Positions 46,001 through 61,000 are shown, counted from the first letter of the stretch. The stretch is DNA of 64,000 nt from Anniella stebbinsi (GCA_029215795.1 JARDYH010000006.1:27357501-27421500), one strand, 5' to 3'. Translations and numbers: made by a program. Notes: generated by a model not told the origin, from the letters alone.

Positions 46001-49000
46001 CACTGCAATATATTGAGCTCTTCCATACTTATTAGTCATGCACAAAAATATAAGATGTGACAAGCATAAACAAACGTATTAGTTGTCTAGCTGCCAAGAT
46101 TAATGTTCAGATATACAATGCCCCAGAATGTACTGTCACTCTGTTGAGTGTCCCCTTTCTGTGGAGAATGCCTATGGAGGTCAAGCATGCACCACCATTG
46201 TGTTTTCTGTGCCTTGTGTAAACATCTTTATTTCAAGTAGCTTCCCTTTGTTGACCAGCCACAGTTTTCATTGGTATTCTGGTTTGTTTTAATATGGTGT
46301 TTTATTCTTTTTATCTTTTATTGTTCACCTGTCTGGAATCTGTTTAGATGTGGAGTAGTATATAAATGTTATAAATAAATAAACAAACCACTTAATTAAA
46401 AGCAGCAACAGTTTTTGAAAAATGTCAATATATATTCAATGCATCAAGTGCTGCAGACGCAAGTGTGTCATATTTAATCAGTTTTGTCTTGAGCAACAAA
46501 GTATCAGCACAAAACTGGTTTTATTCTGTAAATAAAAGCTTTTCATCCAAGCTGAAGGAGGGCCCCCTTTTTGCAACCATTTTTTAAAAAGATACGAATT
46601 GTAACAAGCAAGAAACACTGATGGTTCGAATACTTTGTCTGGGCCAGCTGTACAGAGAAGTTTTTGCATTACAGAGAAAACCATAAAATTATGGCCATTT
46701 AAAAAAAAGAAAGACAAAACATACCTCCATTTGCAAAGCTTCAGCTAATCCTCGAAGAGCAAATTTTGTCGGAGAATAAGCTGAGTAGCCAAATACGCCC
46801 ACTTGTCCAGCCTGGGATGACACAAACACAATCCTTCCCATCCTTCGTTCCTTCATGGTGGTAACTACAGCATGAGTTGGATAAACACTACCCAAGTAGT
46901 TGACAGCCATCAATTGCTATTGAGAAAATGTGCAAGTAAGAGAGAGAGATTTCACAATAAAGTGCTCATAATGACTCTAACCCACACATACATTTAGATA
47001 GGTGTTGTAGTATTACCTATAACTTCATATTCAAAGCCTCAGTGATATTCACATCACTAACCTGCATAATACAGTGCAATACTCCTACCATGGAGACTGA
47101 ATCCCCATCAATGATGTGGATTTTCTGGAAAACTGAACAGGAAATTTCCCTATACAAATAAGGCTAATTTGCATAGGGTCGTTTGCATCCACACATTCTC
47201 AGTTTGCATCGAAATTTTTTCTAATGCCCTAGAGTGATCTAATTTAACATGTTTGTTTTACTTGTATTTAATAAACAAAAATTAAAAGTAATGCATTCAT
47301 TTTTTGTCCCAATACATCACAAGTATTTGCTTGAAATATTTGAGGGTGGAAATTAATGTTATATTATATAGAATTTGTACTGGAATCCTTTCAAAAATGT
47401 AATGACAATAGCATGCAGTTCCTTTACATTGTTTTAAGTGTAACAAAAACCAAAACTAAATCAAAGGTGTTTGTCTATAAATGCCAGCATCTCCCACTGA
47501 GCATAGCTGGCTGGGGATGCTGAGAGATGTAATCAAAAACCGCTGGAGGGTATCAGGTTGAAGAAGGCTGCACAAATTAATTTTAGCAACCCAAAGAACC
47601 GTGCATGGATATACTGACATCCACTTATATATTACAAGTGAGTTCAATACTGTTCCGCTAAGTTTGTTGGGGCATTTTCAGTTGTTATTATTATATCCCA
47701 CCTTTTTCCCAATACTGGGCCTCTGTCAGTGCTTATTGGGGCTGTTCCCACAACACACTAACCCCAACTCAGTGGTTGAGTGTGGGTTTTTTGTTGAACT
47801 AAGGGTTAGCATATTTTCTGAACTCAGGACAATTTCCATAGGGTGGCTTGTTAACCATGAAGTGTGGCTTATTAACCACCCTGATTAACCCAAAAACAAA
47901 CCATGGGCTCTCAAGGTGGCCGTGTTCAAGGAAAGTAAGTCACACTACATGGTTTTCAAGCCACCCTGTGGAAAATGTCCTGGGTTCAGACAACATTCTA
48001 ACCCACAGTTCAGTTCAACCAACACATGGTTCAACAACAGTGATTCACTTGATTTTCAGTGTTGAACTGACACTTGTCTATGTCCTCTGCCAATTCAACA
48101 CTTCCCCAAGACTCTAATAAGTGCAGAAAGGGGAGATATTGGTTTCCCCTTTTCGTGGCTCCTTTTTGCATTTGTGAAGGGGGGGTGTTAATTTTTATAA
48201 AATGGCCCCATTTCAGTACACTTGAAGCACCCCCCCCAAACAAAAACAATTTAAAAAATTGGGGAATTACAAGGGGTAGTGATCGGAATAGGGAGGAGGC
48301 TGGAATGAGGAGACAAGACAGGTTTTGTCACAAAGGCAGCTGGGATACATGTTGGAGTTGGTTGGAGGACTGAGGGGAATGGAGCAGGAGAACAAGCCAC
48401 ACCAAGCCCGATTGTCTGTTGTTTGTACTATGGGTTGTTCTGCAAACGTGGCTTAACATGAGGTGCGAACCTGCCCATTACCTCCATTACGCTAAGATAT
48501 ATATGTATTTTAATGACATATACATACTCTTACATACTGAAAAACATTAATTATGACTCTGAAATGGCCAAGATAGTCTAATATCATATTTGCCATTGAT
48601 ATCTATTCATTGTGACTAGTGAACCTATGAAATGGAAATTTTTCCATGGAAACATTAAGCACCAGAAATTTCCCCCACTCTACACCATTGATCTCTATTC
48701 AGATTGGGATCAGTGATGTGAGGCAAACCACCATCCAGTCCTGGAGTGAACCCAGTTGGGTAGTTTCCTGGGTAGTGTGCCGTCCAGTCCTTTTTGCTGG
48801 GGTTGAACCCCTGTGGAACTGCTGCTGGGGAGAGATGCACTTCTAATTAGAGAAGGGCCGTAGCTTTGTATGCAGGCACTCCCAGGTCTAATCTTCAGTG
48901 TCTCCAGGAAGGGCAGATAAACCTGGAGAGCCACTGTCAATCAGTATAGGAGATAGGGAACTAGATGCGATAGTGGTCTGACTCGGTATAAGGCAGCTTT

Positions 49001-52000
49001 CTATGTTCACTTATGTACTTGTGGTCCTTCTCCAGGAATGCCTGCCAAAGGAAATGAGGTGGGTGGCTATGAAGAAGAGGGCCATTCCTGTGGTGGCAAC
49101 CCAGTTGTGGAATGATCTTCCCAAAGAGACTCATTGGCTGAATTTGGACAACACATTAAGCAACTGAGGGGGGGAAAACAATCGTTAGTTCTGTTGCTTA
49201 TTGTGTTGTGTGGAGGGTAACACGTCGCTCACAAACTACTGACGGTATGTTATTCTGCCAAAATAAGCAACTGAGAGAAACAACTGGCTTTCAAGTTGTT
49301 TAGCTCCAAGCCAGTTGTTTAAGTGTTGTGTGGAGAGGTGAGTGTGTTAATGGTGTGTAGTGAGTGGGTTAAAGCACAAGCCCATAGAGGCAGGTGGCAA
49401 GAGCGACCCAAGCGGTGGCTGCTACTCTGCTACAACTGGTGCAACTTGCAGAGGCTGCTGGGATAGAACTGGGAGGACTGACAAGGAGGGAGGGTGGGGT
49501 GAGGGGCGGGGGCTGTGTCAGTCAAATGCTGGGTTGACTATTAGTCCACTCAACGCCAGCCCCAACCACCCACATTTGTGTAGGGTTATGTTGTGTGGGG
49601 AGTACCCATAAAATAACAAACTGTGAGTTGGCTACTCAACCCACCATTGACTAATGTGTTGTCCGAATTCAACCAATGGTGGGTTGAGTAGCCAATTCAT
49701 AGTTGGTTATTTTGTGGGTATTCCCCACACAACATATTCCTACACAACTGTGGGTGGTTGGGGCTGGTGTTGAGTAGACTAATAGTCTGCATTCAGACAA
49801 CACAATAATCAACTGGGGGGGGGAACAATCATCAGTTGCATTGACTATCGTGTCGTCCGAATGCTGCCATAGGTGCCTATTTTGTACTCTTTCCAGTGCC
49901 AGGTGAAAACCAAAAAAACAAAATAGGGCACCAGTTGAATAAAGGCAAAAAGCAAAGCAAAAAAAAAAAAAAGCAAATAAAAAAAGCTGTGCAGGGCAAA
50001 ACAGGACTAAACCAGTTTCCTGTAAAATCTTTGCTCATCTATGTTTAATAACATTCATGCTTTGGTATTATCTTGTGTTTGCATAATATCTATAATGTGT
50101 TTTTTGTTTGTGCTTGTTTAATTACCTTGTATTACACTTTCCCATCTGTGCTTAATTTGTCACATTGTTATATATCATTTTTCAATTGTACTGGCTTGCC
50201 TATCCCCCATTCTTTGTCACCCATTACAAACATTGCTTTGCTGTATTTTTGTGTAGTTGTATGCTTTTTGGAACTTATTTTCCCAGGCATTTTAGTCTTT
50301 CAGCATCTGTCATTTTCAATCTTCTAGTACATTTCAAATCTTTGCATTGCTGCTTGGTTTTATTTTGGCCTTTACTTCTATTTGATACTGTTGCTTTAAA
50401 CTTTTATAGTGCATCTTATATTGTATTTTATGGTTTTAATTGTTGTGAATCGACCAGGGAGCTTTGGCTATTGAGTGGTATAGAAATATAATAAACAAAT
50501 AAATATTATCACCAGCAATAGCCCAACAGTTTTGTACTCCACACTGATTAGAGATGGGTGACTACTAGAAAACCATACCTGCAATGTTCCAGCTTCTAAA
50601 AATGGCACCAGTATATTCTTCTTTAAATAATGAATACCAAAAGGAATGTAGGACAAACTTGTATAAACGTCATCATGAGGCAGAACTTTTGCATTTGTGT
50701 CAAGTTGCAGATTACAAAAATGGGCCGCCAAAATTCAATTATACTAACATTCAAGAGAAGTTATTTTCACCACATAAAACTTATTATTCCTTTAGTGTCA
50801 ACAGCGAACTTGCACAGCCTTCCTATAGCAGCTACACTGTTTCCTTTGTGGAGAGCTATATTGACAGAGTCTAATTTTAGGGGATCAAGTACATTATATA
50901 TAGGGAGTTGCCAACTTATTCTCCTCAGCCTGAATTTGGGGAATTTATGGTTAATTTAATCCCTCATGACATAAAATACAAACTATCATGCATGCTTTGG
51001 CATAACCTTCTTTCATTTCAGTGAAGATTGTGTTGCCATACAGGCATTACTGAATGAATGGAAGTTGTGAAACAATAGTGCTGATGGACTTTGTTAATTA
51101 ACAACAGACCTTTATAACTGTTTTCTTTAAATCATACAAGCCTTTTGTCTTTTACAACATACTCTTAAGGTAACAAAACCTTTTAATACATGAGAAATAT
51201 CCAACAAGAATTATTCTATCTATGATACAGGGAGAAAACATTTAAACCCAATGGAAATCACAGCAGTGTTCCTTTTTCATTTACAACGTTAGGCCACTGG
51301 ATTAATAATGAAAAGCACAAAATGTGTTGCCACAAATTTGATGCATTTTATACAGTTTGATACTGAAAGCTCAATTCCAATTCTGAAGTTATCTGCCAGG
51401 TGCAGCTAGATTAACGTTTCAAAACATACCCAGACAGAAAAAAATACCTTACCTCAAACCTAGCGATGTCAAGGTCTTCAAATTTTCCATTAACTGAAGT
51501 TCCAGCACAATTTATGAGCATGTCAACTGGACCCAACTTCTCTTGAGCCTGAAAAGGACTATTTAGTAAGTGAAATAAAGACTTGGTGCCCACAAATACA
51601 AGCTACTTTCACCAGAACACTTCTGTAATAAGGAGCCTGTCATACAAAAAAAGCGTTGTAAAAGCCAGTAAATCCCTTACTTGTTTTAGGACCCTTGCCA
51701 CATTTGCACCATCTTTGGAAACATCAACAGGGATAGAGTGCACAACCTATAAGAAGGGGAAAAATAAGAGTTGTATCAACGCAGTTAATTTTTGATTCAG
51801 TGACTGTTAAAGTCATTTTAGATAACACTTTTGCTACACAGATTAAGAGGCATCATGGTCCCAACATGTCTAGAAAGATAAGAACGTAAGAAGAGCCATA
51901 CCCGATCAGTCCAAGGGTCCATCTAATCCAGCATTCTGTTCACACAGTGACCAACCAGCTGCCAACAGGGACCCACAAACAGGACACAAGTGCAACAGCA

Positions 52001-55000
52001 TCCTCCTGCCCATCTTCTCCACTGGTATACATAGGCTTAACCTTCCCTTAGTCTTACAATTTTCTGTACAAAAACTTTGAAACTCTAAGACTATATTACT
52101 TTAGTGTTAACATGAACAGATATTTCCCAAACAAGAATATTCAATTCAGACGTTTAAACAAGAAAGTATTTTCCTTACATGCCATTGATCAGGGGTGGAG
52201 ACCTCTTTCAGCCTGAGGGCAAAATCCAATTTTGGAGAAGCTAACGGTGGCTGCATTCCAGTAGCGGGCAGAGCCAAAGGCAAAAGGTAGGCCAAAATCC
52301 AAAACTACCATCAAATTGTAATTTAAAGCTCTTATGGCCAATACTTAAGTCTTAAAAGAGACATTTCAATCTTTTGGAATGGGGGAAAATACAGCACAAA
52401 AGCCAGGAAACCACCAAGCAATTGGTGATCAGGGGAAGGGGGCATGGCCCCCTGGGACACCCTGGGAGGGGCAGATTGGGACTTCAGGCAGGCCAGATTT
52501 GATCCCTGGCCTGAACGTCTGCATTCCTGCCACTGGTGAATGGGGCATAGTGATACCTCCCACCTATTCAAAGAACGTATGAGGGAGGGACAACCATGTC
52601 CAACCTCCACCATCCACTTGTTCAAGATATATAAGACTGTCTTTAATATACATACTGATGAATGAAACTAACACTCCTTTATGCAAGTGGGACCATGATT
52701 TGGTCAGGATCCACCTGATGTGCAGAAAAGCAACTCTCTTTCTCATGGGTGGTGTGGAGTGACTGTCAGGGCTAGCCCGTGTGATCCCCCTCGTGGGTTG
52801 AGTAAAACGGTAGCAAAAATATTGCTTGGGTAGCAAAATGTGTTGTCTTATTTGCAAGCATGATTTAGTAGCGTTCCTAGCTCCCCATATCAATTTCTCC
52901 ACACTTTGAGATCTGTATCTGCCCCACAACAACTAGGGTGGCAGGATGAGGGAGGGCTTTTTAAGCTGTGGCCCCATATTTGTGGGATGTTCTGCTTATT
53001 AGGGTATGTCAAGTCCTCTCATTCAGGCCTTTAAACAAGCTAAACAATATCATTCCTGCTTACAGATACATAGAAGCTCTTTTTGATGTATAATTAATAC
53101 AGTTTTCAAAAGATATCAATTTAGGGGAAAGCTTATTGCCATTTCCACAAGGAGCCCTGAGGGGAGACATACATTTATAGTCTAACAGGAAATATTCAAC
53201 TGCATAGTCCCTCAAAGACTATGATCCTAAACCCAGAACAATTGTTAATTTAATGAAAACACATTTTTTCAGATGGATCAATAGCAATTCCAGATCAAAA
53301 ACATGAATTTGAGAAAAGGAGCAAGCCAATGTTATTTTATAAACACATCCACAACTTGGACAGCACACAATTGCCAATTCCGCCTTAGGAATAGTCAGCA
53401 TTACCAAAGCCCACCAAATATTTGATGCCACTGATTTGTCAATCTTATTTGACACTGTCCTCCCATGAAAATGCCAAACTGAGAACAAATGTACAGCAGT
53501 TGCATTACAGATGGACTGATGGTTCTATTCCTCCAGTCCTATAGTGGTGAGACTTAGCTATACTTTGTCTCCTGGTTGCACAGACATCTGTAGCCTGAAA
53601 AATCCACCCTTTCTAATCAGGCTAGTCCGTGATCAGTTTTTGCCCCGTCATCCCACTATCATATGGCTGCATATTCAATTTCATCAGCATTTTAAAACGC
53701 TATCTGTGTATCTACACAGCCGGTTAAATTTTTGGAAACAGATGTTACAATGTAACAACTACACTGTTTCAGATGGTGAAAAGTACTTTGATAATCATAG
53801 ATCATAATATAAATTTACTAAAGTGCAATCCTATGCATGTTTAGACAGCATGGCTATGTGTAGAATGCTAGGAGTTGTAAGGCTTTTTTCTGTCTAAACA
53901 TGCATAGGATTGCACCCTAAATAATTTATTTATTTATTTATTTATTACATTTGTATACCACCCCATAGCTGAAGCTCTCTGAGCAGTTTACATAGGATTA
54001 AAACAATTAAAAACAATACACAAAAATTAAAACAGCAAAAACATACAACATACACACAATACACACATACATTTAAAACTGCTACAACAGCCCAAAAAAG
54101 CTACAAAAAACAAACAAACAAACAAAACCCCAGGCTCCTCAGATATTGCTAAATGCCTGAGAGAAGAGGAAAGTCTTGACCTGGCGCCGAAAACATAACA
54201 TATTGATGCTAAGGTCTTCTTTGAATCATCTCCATGCACAAATTGCCATATAAAGACATTGCTATCTAAGATATAAATGGTGATTCTAAGATATAAATGG
54301 TGACTGATTCAAGGTATTTCAATCATCTATAAACATAGCTACTTCAAATATTAACAGCACAATTCTATACATGTCTACTCAGGAGTCCCACGGAGTTCAA
54401 TGGGTCTTACTCCCAGGAAAATGATATAGGATTGCAGTCTAAAGCCTACTTGGATAACATGGAAAATGTTCACATTATTTGTGAATATCCATGGATAATA
54501 TCCTAGTTGTAAGGAAAGCTTCTGCAGAACTAAAAATTGTTCTTTTTAATCAAACAGTGGCCAAGCATAGATCAAGCATATTAGTCTTATTGCTTTCATT
54601 TAATGTGGCATTAAAAACAAATTAGCAGCTTTCTGAAACTGCAACAGAAGCATTGCCACTGTAGCACACAACACAGTAGTACCCAAATGAGGCATTTGCC
54701 TGTATAATATGTTTCGTTATCTAATAAACAAGGAACAGCCTTTAGAGAGCATAAGAGGAAGTAGTGCTAGTACTGATGATTTATTTTCTAGTTAAATGAG
54801 CACTAGGGTGCACATTATGCCCTTCAAACAAAAGTACAGATATATTTGCAAGTCTTGGCAGTAAAGACTGGAGTGCCCAAAGCAGCCTGACAACATAAAA
54901 TCCACCAAATCTCTATAGGTGCTTTATTCTATAAAAATCAGCAACAAAATTAAAAGATTCATTTCTAGAATCTGCATTAAAGCATTCATCCAAAACAAAC

Positions 55001-58000
55001 AGTTTCTTAAAATGCAAGACCACAGATGTTTTACATGGCAGTAAGAAGCCTTCCAGATAAGCCCCGCCTGAGGAAGTCCCTGTGCCTCAAACATGGATAC
55101 ATCCTTAATGGGCAGGAATGAACCCCGTTGCTTATTGTTTCCGTGGGCTGGTGTTGGCTCTCTCCTACAGCAGTGCTTGCACCCTGGATGAAGCTAGACA
55201 GCAATAACTGCGGCAAGGAGCAGAAGCTCCTGCTGCTCATGTTTGTTGCTGCTGTTCTGACATGTAGCACGTGCCTATGGGGCAGTCATAAAGCATGGGC
55301 CTTGCATTGTCTATGGCTATGTATTATTTTGACCTAGGTCTACCTATCTTTAACAAAGATGTTTTAGATTATCTTTGAAATTATTTAATGCAGTATATTA
55401 TTAATTGATTGATTTTCTATCAGACGCCCCAAAAAGTTACCATGGTCGATGGTACTGAAAGTCAAAGGAAGTTCCAGCAGAACCAACAACAACACATTCC
55501 CCTTGAAGGAGCTGGAGGGTGTGGTGACTTCTCAGCTCCCCAAGAATGGTATAGTGGAGGCAAGCCAGAAACTATTTAATACAGTGGGGTTCAGGGTGTT
55601 TAAAAATAAAATAAAATAAATAAATATCTTGCCATCACCTCTTTTAGGCAAGACAGAATCACACCTTTCTGAAAAGAGCCATTCACCACTCCCCTCACCC
55701 ACTCAGCCACTCCCCTGGCTGCTTTTATTAGCCAGGAAGGGTGAGGGCCCAGCACACAAGTAGCAAGCCTCACTTCTCCAAGGATCCTGTTCACATCCTC
55801 GGGCTATACAAATGGAAAAGTATCCACTGTAACTGAACAAGCAGAGGCCTACGTTACCTCCACTGAACCTGCATTAGGGATGTGTATCGTATCATTAAAA
55901 TGTCCGATAACGATATGATATGGTCTTTATCAGACATCCAATTAACGATAACGATACAACATACTACGATAATTATCGGAGACGATAGAAATCATCCAAT
56001 AATTATCAGTATTTTATCGTATTATTGGAAGGCTCTTTTCATTTGGGGTCATGGAGGGAGCTAGGTGGGGTGTGTTTGCTGAGACTGACAGATTCAGTGA
56101 CCAATCGTGAGGCAAGGATTCCAGCAGGCTCCAATCACAATGTTGGAGGAGGGCTAAGGATATCCCCACATAAAACCCCCATACTTGGTGTTCCAGCTCT
56201 GTTGGGAGTTAGGCGTTGAGGGGAGAAGGGTGGATTTTGTTGGAGCTCTGTCCTGGGTCTTATAGTTACTTAGTTACTGATGGATTGATTTTGGTGGCGA
56301 AATGTTGGAGATTCATTGTAGTCTTGCATCTTTCTGTTCCCTTCTGTGTCTCAGGTTCGTTTGGCCGTTCGTTGCTTGTGTGTTTGAGTTATACTTTTAT
56401 ACGTTTTCTGGTTGGTTTGATTAAAGGGTTAGGTTAGCATGAGTGGGGGTACTGTGACTGAGTGAGTGTGTTGTTGTTCCCTTCCCTGTTTAACTTTCTT
56501 TTCTCTCTGTGTTTGCTTGACTGTGAGTGTGCTGGTGTGTTCTGTAGCCTGCTACACAGGATAACACTACACAATCTGTGGTCAAAGCAGCACACAAACT
56601 GTTTGCAAAGGATTGTTTTTAATATAATTTCAATCACTTTGTAGCGGTATGAAACGCGGCTCTAAGGCGCGCCTTGGGTGAGGTGGCTCTGAGTCTAGGA
56701 GATATGCTGTTGCTGGGGGGCAGTTCTGGGGTGGCTGTCTCTCCCACAGTGAAATCAAGCACATGTCTTCCTTGGCGCTAGCCTGGCCTACAGTGTCAAG
56801 CCGCTTCCTGCAAGATGTATTCTTTCTTAGGCTGCCCCTCTGGAATCGAATCCGGATTCCCTGTTAATTTAATAGGGATGTTGTAGAACCAGGCAGCTCA
56901 TTGACTTCACCTAATTCCGGTGTAGCAGCATTGATGAGGGACTTCAGCAGCATCCCTCACACCTTGCCTTTATTTTTTTTGCCACTGCTCCATCCAATGT
57001 GCCCAGTGTGGACTGCTTTAGCGAGGGACTGCAAAGCAAAAGCATCCCTCACACATTTTATTTCTTTTTTAAAGACACTGTTCCATCCAATGTGCCCAGT
57101 GTGGACTGCTTTAGTGAGGGACTGCAGTCAGTGTATGCATGGCATTCCAGTGACAGCTCTTTGACAGATTCCTGTATTATTATTTTTCGTCACTACATCC
57201 CTGGGTCTGCTCTTCAAACGCCTCGAGGACTCAGTTAGTGAGGGACTGCAGAAGCAGTCCGCACGCATTTCTTTTTTTTTTTTTTTTGGAGACTGCTCCA
57301 TCCACTGTGCCCACCTCTACCCAGAATGTGCCTATTCCCTCTGCTCCAGCCAATGTGTGCTGCTCTGTCATGAAGAACTGCCAAAACTTTTCTTTTCTCC
57401 CAGGCATTTTAACAGCTTAAGTTGAGGTTTTAACTGACTTTGTGGCCAGGCTTCACAGTTTAAAATGTTTTAAATGTCAGCTGTTTTATGTTTATGGTTT
57501 TAAATTTTGTATATTGTCTTTTTAGTGTTCAATCTTTTAATTTTTGTAAACCGCCCACAGAGCTTTGGCTATGGGGCAGTATATAAATGTAATTAATAAT
57601 AATAATAATAATAACCTGCCTGTACAGGGATGGCGGGCAGACTGGGTCATTTTTGAAGCACGATGAGGTCAAGGCGATGCGTGAGGGTTGTTTTGATGGC
57701 ATTTGCAGTTGTCAAAGCAGCACATGTATATGCTTCTGCTAGGATCCTCTAGGTTGGCGCGCTGCAGGGGTATCTCCTGCCCCAATGAGGCCCTTCCGGG
57801 CTACGGCTGGCTAAAATAAGTAACGCCCGTGCTATTCCCCTACCCCCCAAATGTCCCTTTCCTTTGTACTTAGATATGCATGGCCAAATCTTGAGACAAG
57901 GCAGCAGTTCTGCTATTGCTAGGAACAGCATAGTTCCTCCCAGTCCATTCAGTTCAGTGGAGTGAGTCCACTGTGCCAGGCAGAGGAATTTCCGCAGAGT

Positions 58001-61000
58001 ATAATTCCTTACTGTCTGTTCGGTGCTGCTTGTGGGATCATCCAGGTTGGCGCACTGTAGGGGTATCTCCTGACCCAATGAGGCCCTGCCTGGCTAAGGC
58101 TGGCTCTTTAAGTAAGGTCTTCTTCTACCCCTACTCCTGTGGTGACACCCAAGAGTCCATGCGCTGGCGGGCAGACTGTGTCACCACAGAAGTGACAGGG
58201 CAGCATGGTGTGAGACTACTTTGAGGTGGCAACGGATCCCCGCTTTGCTGTCTGTCGGCATTGCAAGGCCTCCATCAGCATGTATGCTTCTGCTAGGATC
58301 ATCCAGGTTGCCCTGTTGCAGGGGTATCTCCTGCCCCTCCGAGGCCCTGCCTGGCTAAGGCTGGCTCTTCAAGAAAGGCCGTGAAATTCCCACTTTTGAG
58401 AAACATCCTTCCACATCCAACTGTCTCCCCTCCCCATCCTCTCCCCTCATTATTCCTTTCATGATTTAGAGATGGGTCCTCCTCAGCCAGGTGCATCTCT
58501 AGATAGAGATGGGTGAGTTTCGGGATTCCTGGGAACCAGTCACCTCATTGACTTCACCTACTTCAGGTGGAGCAGCACGTCTTCCTTGGGGCTTCAGAAG
58601 CCTGGGCTGTCCAGGCGCTTCCTGCCAGATGTGCAGTTGACCCAGCACAAGGCTTAGGGATGGACTAGCTTCGCTTTCAATGATCGGGGACAGATCCAAC
58701 TGGCCCTCTGCCTCTGTGCCTGCCTCTGCCAAAAATAACTACCTGCCTGCATCAGCCTGCCTGCTGTCTGTGCACGAGGATCGTCTTCCTCCTCCTAGCC
58801 TCCATTACTGAGGGGATGCAGAAGCATCTCACACATTGCCTTTTTTGAGCCACTGTGCCTGTCCGGCCTGCCTTGGTGGATCGATGTGCATGTGCATTTT
58901 TGGCTTCAATACCAACATCAAGAGAAGCTATGTCAAACTGACGTAAGCACTCTCATCGCAGAGTGCTGCCATGAGTCCACTCCCTACAGCCCTTCGGTAA
59001 GGTCGCCAACTTTAAGGACTAGATCTTTAAAAATGAGGAGTTATTATAGCACTTAGCACTAGCAGCAGCAGCATGGAGTGCATTACCGGAAACAGTGCAT
59101 GTTGTTGAGAGCTTATTTCCAAGTAACGCCTGCAGCTGTGCATCTGAAATTGGGCACAGCTGAGTCCCCTCAAGGCCGTCTGTGAGATGCCCATCTGTAA
59201 TGGACGTCTCTTGAAAAAGGACCACATTTCAGCCACCTGAAAAAGTGGATTCTGAGTAACGCTTGCACTGATTGTTCTAAAATTTGGCACACAAGACTAG
59301 CAGCACTCAGTCTGCACTGTGACCAAGTTTCAAACCTGTAACTTGGAAAATTAAGAAGTTTTAGGCCTTTCTGACTCAAAAATCAACTTTAGAGTCTATA
59401 GGGCAAAATGTAGAAACGATATAAATATCGTATTTCCGGAAATACGATACGGTTCACCTACGATATTATCGGAGACGATAATTTTTTTGATCCGAAATTC
59501 TGATAACGATACGATATTTTTGGGCATGCACATTCCTAACCTGCATCAACTATGGCATCCAAGTCGGTGTGGAAACGATTGATTCTATCTGCAAAGCATT
59601 GCACAAATTGGTCACAATGGCATATTAAGTGGTCCATCTTTTCTTGTGGACCAGAGTGTAATAGACACCTAACCACCCAAAAACACCCTCTGCTGGATGA
59701 CTCTGTGAAAAGTGTACTATATAATTTCTTAGAACACAACATATTTTATAGAGACATCAAATTTTCCTTTTATGCACATACACTACAATTCAAGTATTGC
59801 TGCTCTATCTGAACCTGTAATTATTAGCAGATAGGGATATGCATAGAGATAGCAAACTTACCTGCTTACTATTAACTGAGAACTTTTCAATTTCTTTCTT
59901 TGCCTCTGTCAGCCGGTTCTGGAATTAAACAAACATAACTTAAAACACTCTACTAAAATAATTAAGATGGGTAAAATTAAAGTACTTTTGATTTAATAAG
60001 TTAATTTAAAAAAGCATATAACACCTAGTATTCAGGTGCTTTATAAATACTCAAGGAAAAGCCATCCTATTAGGTCATCAATTTAAAGATATAAGAATAT
60101 CTGTGCTGGATCAGAAAAAAGGCCTATCTAGTCCAGTTTTCTGTTCCCCCAGTGACCAACCAAATGCCCATGGGAAGCCCACAAGCAGAACATGAGCACA
60201 ATAGCACTTTCCTGCTCATATTCCTCAGCACTTGGTATTGAGACGCATGCTGTCTCTGATACTGGAGATAGCATGTAGACATTCATAATTAGTAGCTATT
60301 GACAGCTTTATCTTGCCAAGTCTACAATTATTAATAATTCTACTTTGTCAACTTCAACCAGATCAATCATTATACTTCATTTTCAGAAGTTTGTTTTAGG
60401 TTTGCCTTTATTACAGCACAGTGCAATCCTGTGTATATCTATTCAAGTACCACTGTGTTCATTGGGACTTACTGCCAGTAAGTGTGCACGCGACTGCAGC
60501 CTTCATTCTTAGACTACCACTTCCCGTAACATACTGCATTACAAGACAACTGCCCCAAACCCATTATTAGTTCCCAATGGCAAGTGTACCACTTACAGGG
60601 ATGCAGGAAGTGGATAAGAGGTACACATTACCCTTGAATTGAAAACATATGTCACAGTCCCCAACCTGGTGTCCTTTAGATGTTTTGAACTTCAACTCAC
60701 ATCAGTCTCAGCCAGTATGGCCAATGGTCAGGAATTATGGGAGTTGCAGTTTAACATATCTGGAGAGTGGTCCACAGCCAGCCAGCCCAACCCTCTGTTA
60801 AGAACTGGAATTCTGTCTATCACTGCTCAAGGGAAATGTACCACATGCCTTTGTAACATCATACATACCTACAAACAAAATTTACTCTGGTGGTCATTTT
60901 TAGTCAAGCTAATTTAGTTCAGCTGTTGCTTATATGGTTATGATGTTTGTGGTTCTTTTTTTAAACTGTTATTTGCTCTTATTGTTAGGTTTGCTTTTAA

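Larger units (their letters stand above)
55875..59538. mobile_element. 3.66-kb hAT-type transposon with GATA-rich ends and 8-bp duplication
   Basis: Ends TAGGGATGTGTA (55875) and TGCACATTCCTA (to 59538) are inverted. ACCTGCAT occurs on both sides (55867-55874 and 59539-59546), an exact 8-bp duplication as made by hAT transposases. Both subterminal regions are dense in ATCGTAT/CGATA words (55890-56030; 59415-59520), likely transposase sites. No intact transposase; remains of a BED-type zinc finger are visible at 58208-58279. Lies in the KDSR intron between exons 4 and 3. Confidence 0.85.

Noticed and set aside
48845..48900. tRNA gene
   Set aside because: Only a decayed A/B-box-like head is present and it continues into a SINE body; no cloverleaf can be closed.
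50468..50731. Extra KDSR exon suggested by a minus-strand stretch containing [11 protein letters not shown]
   Set aside because: It does not match KDSR, and exons 5 and 6 already join without a gap in the protein.
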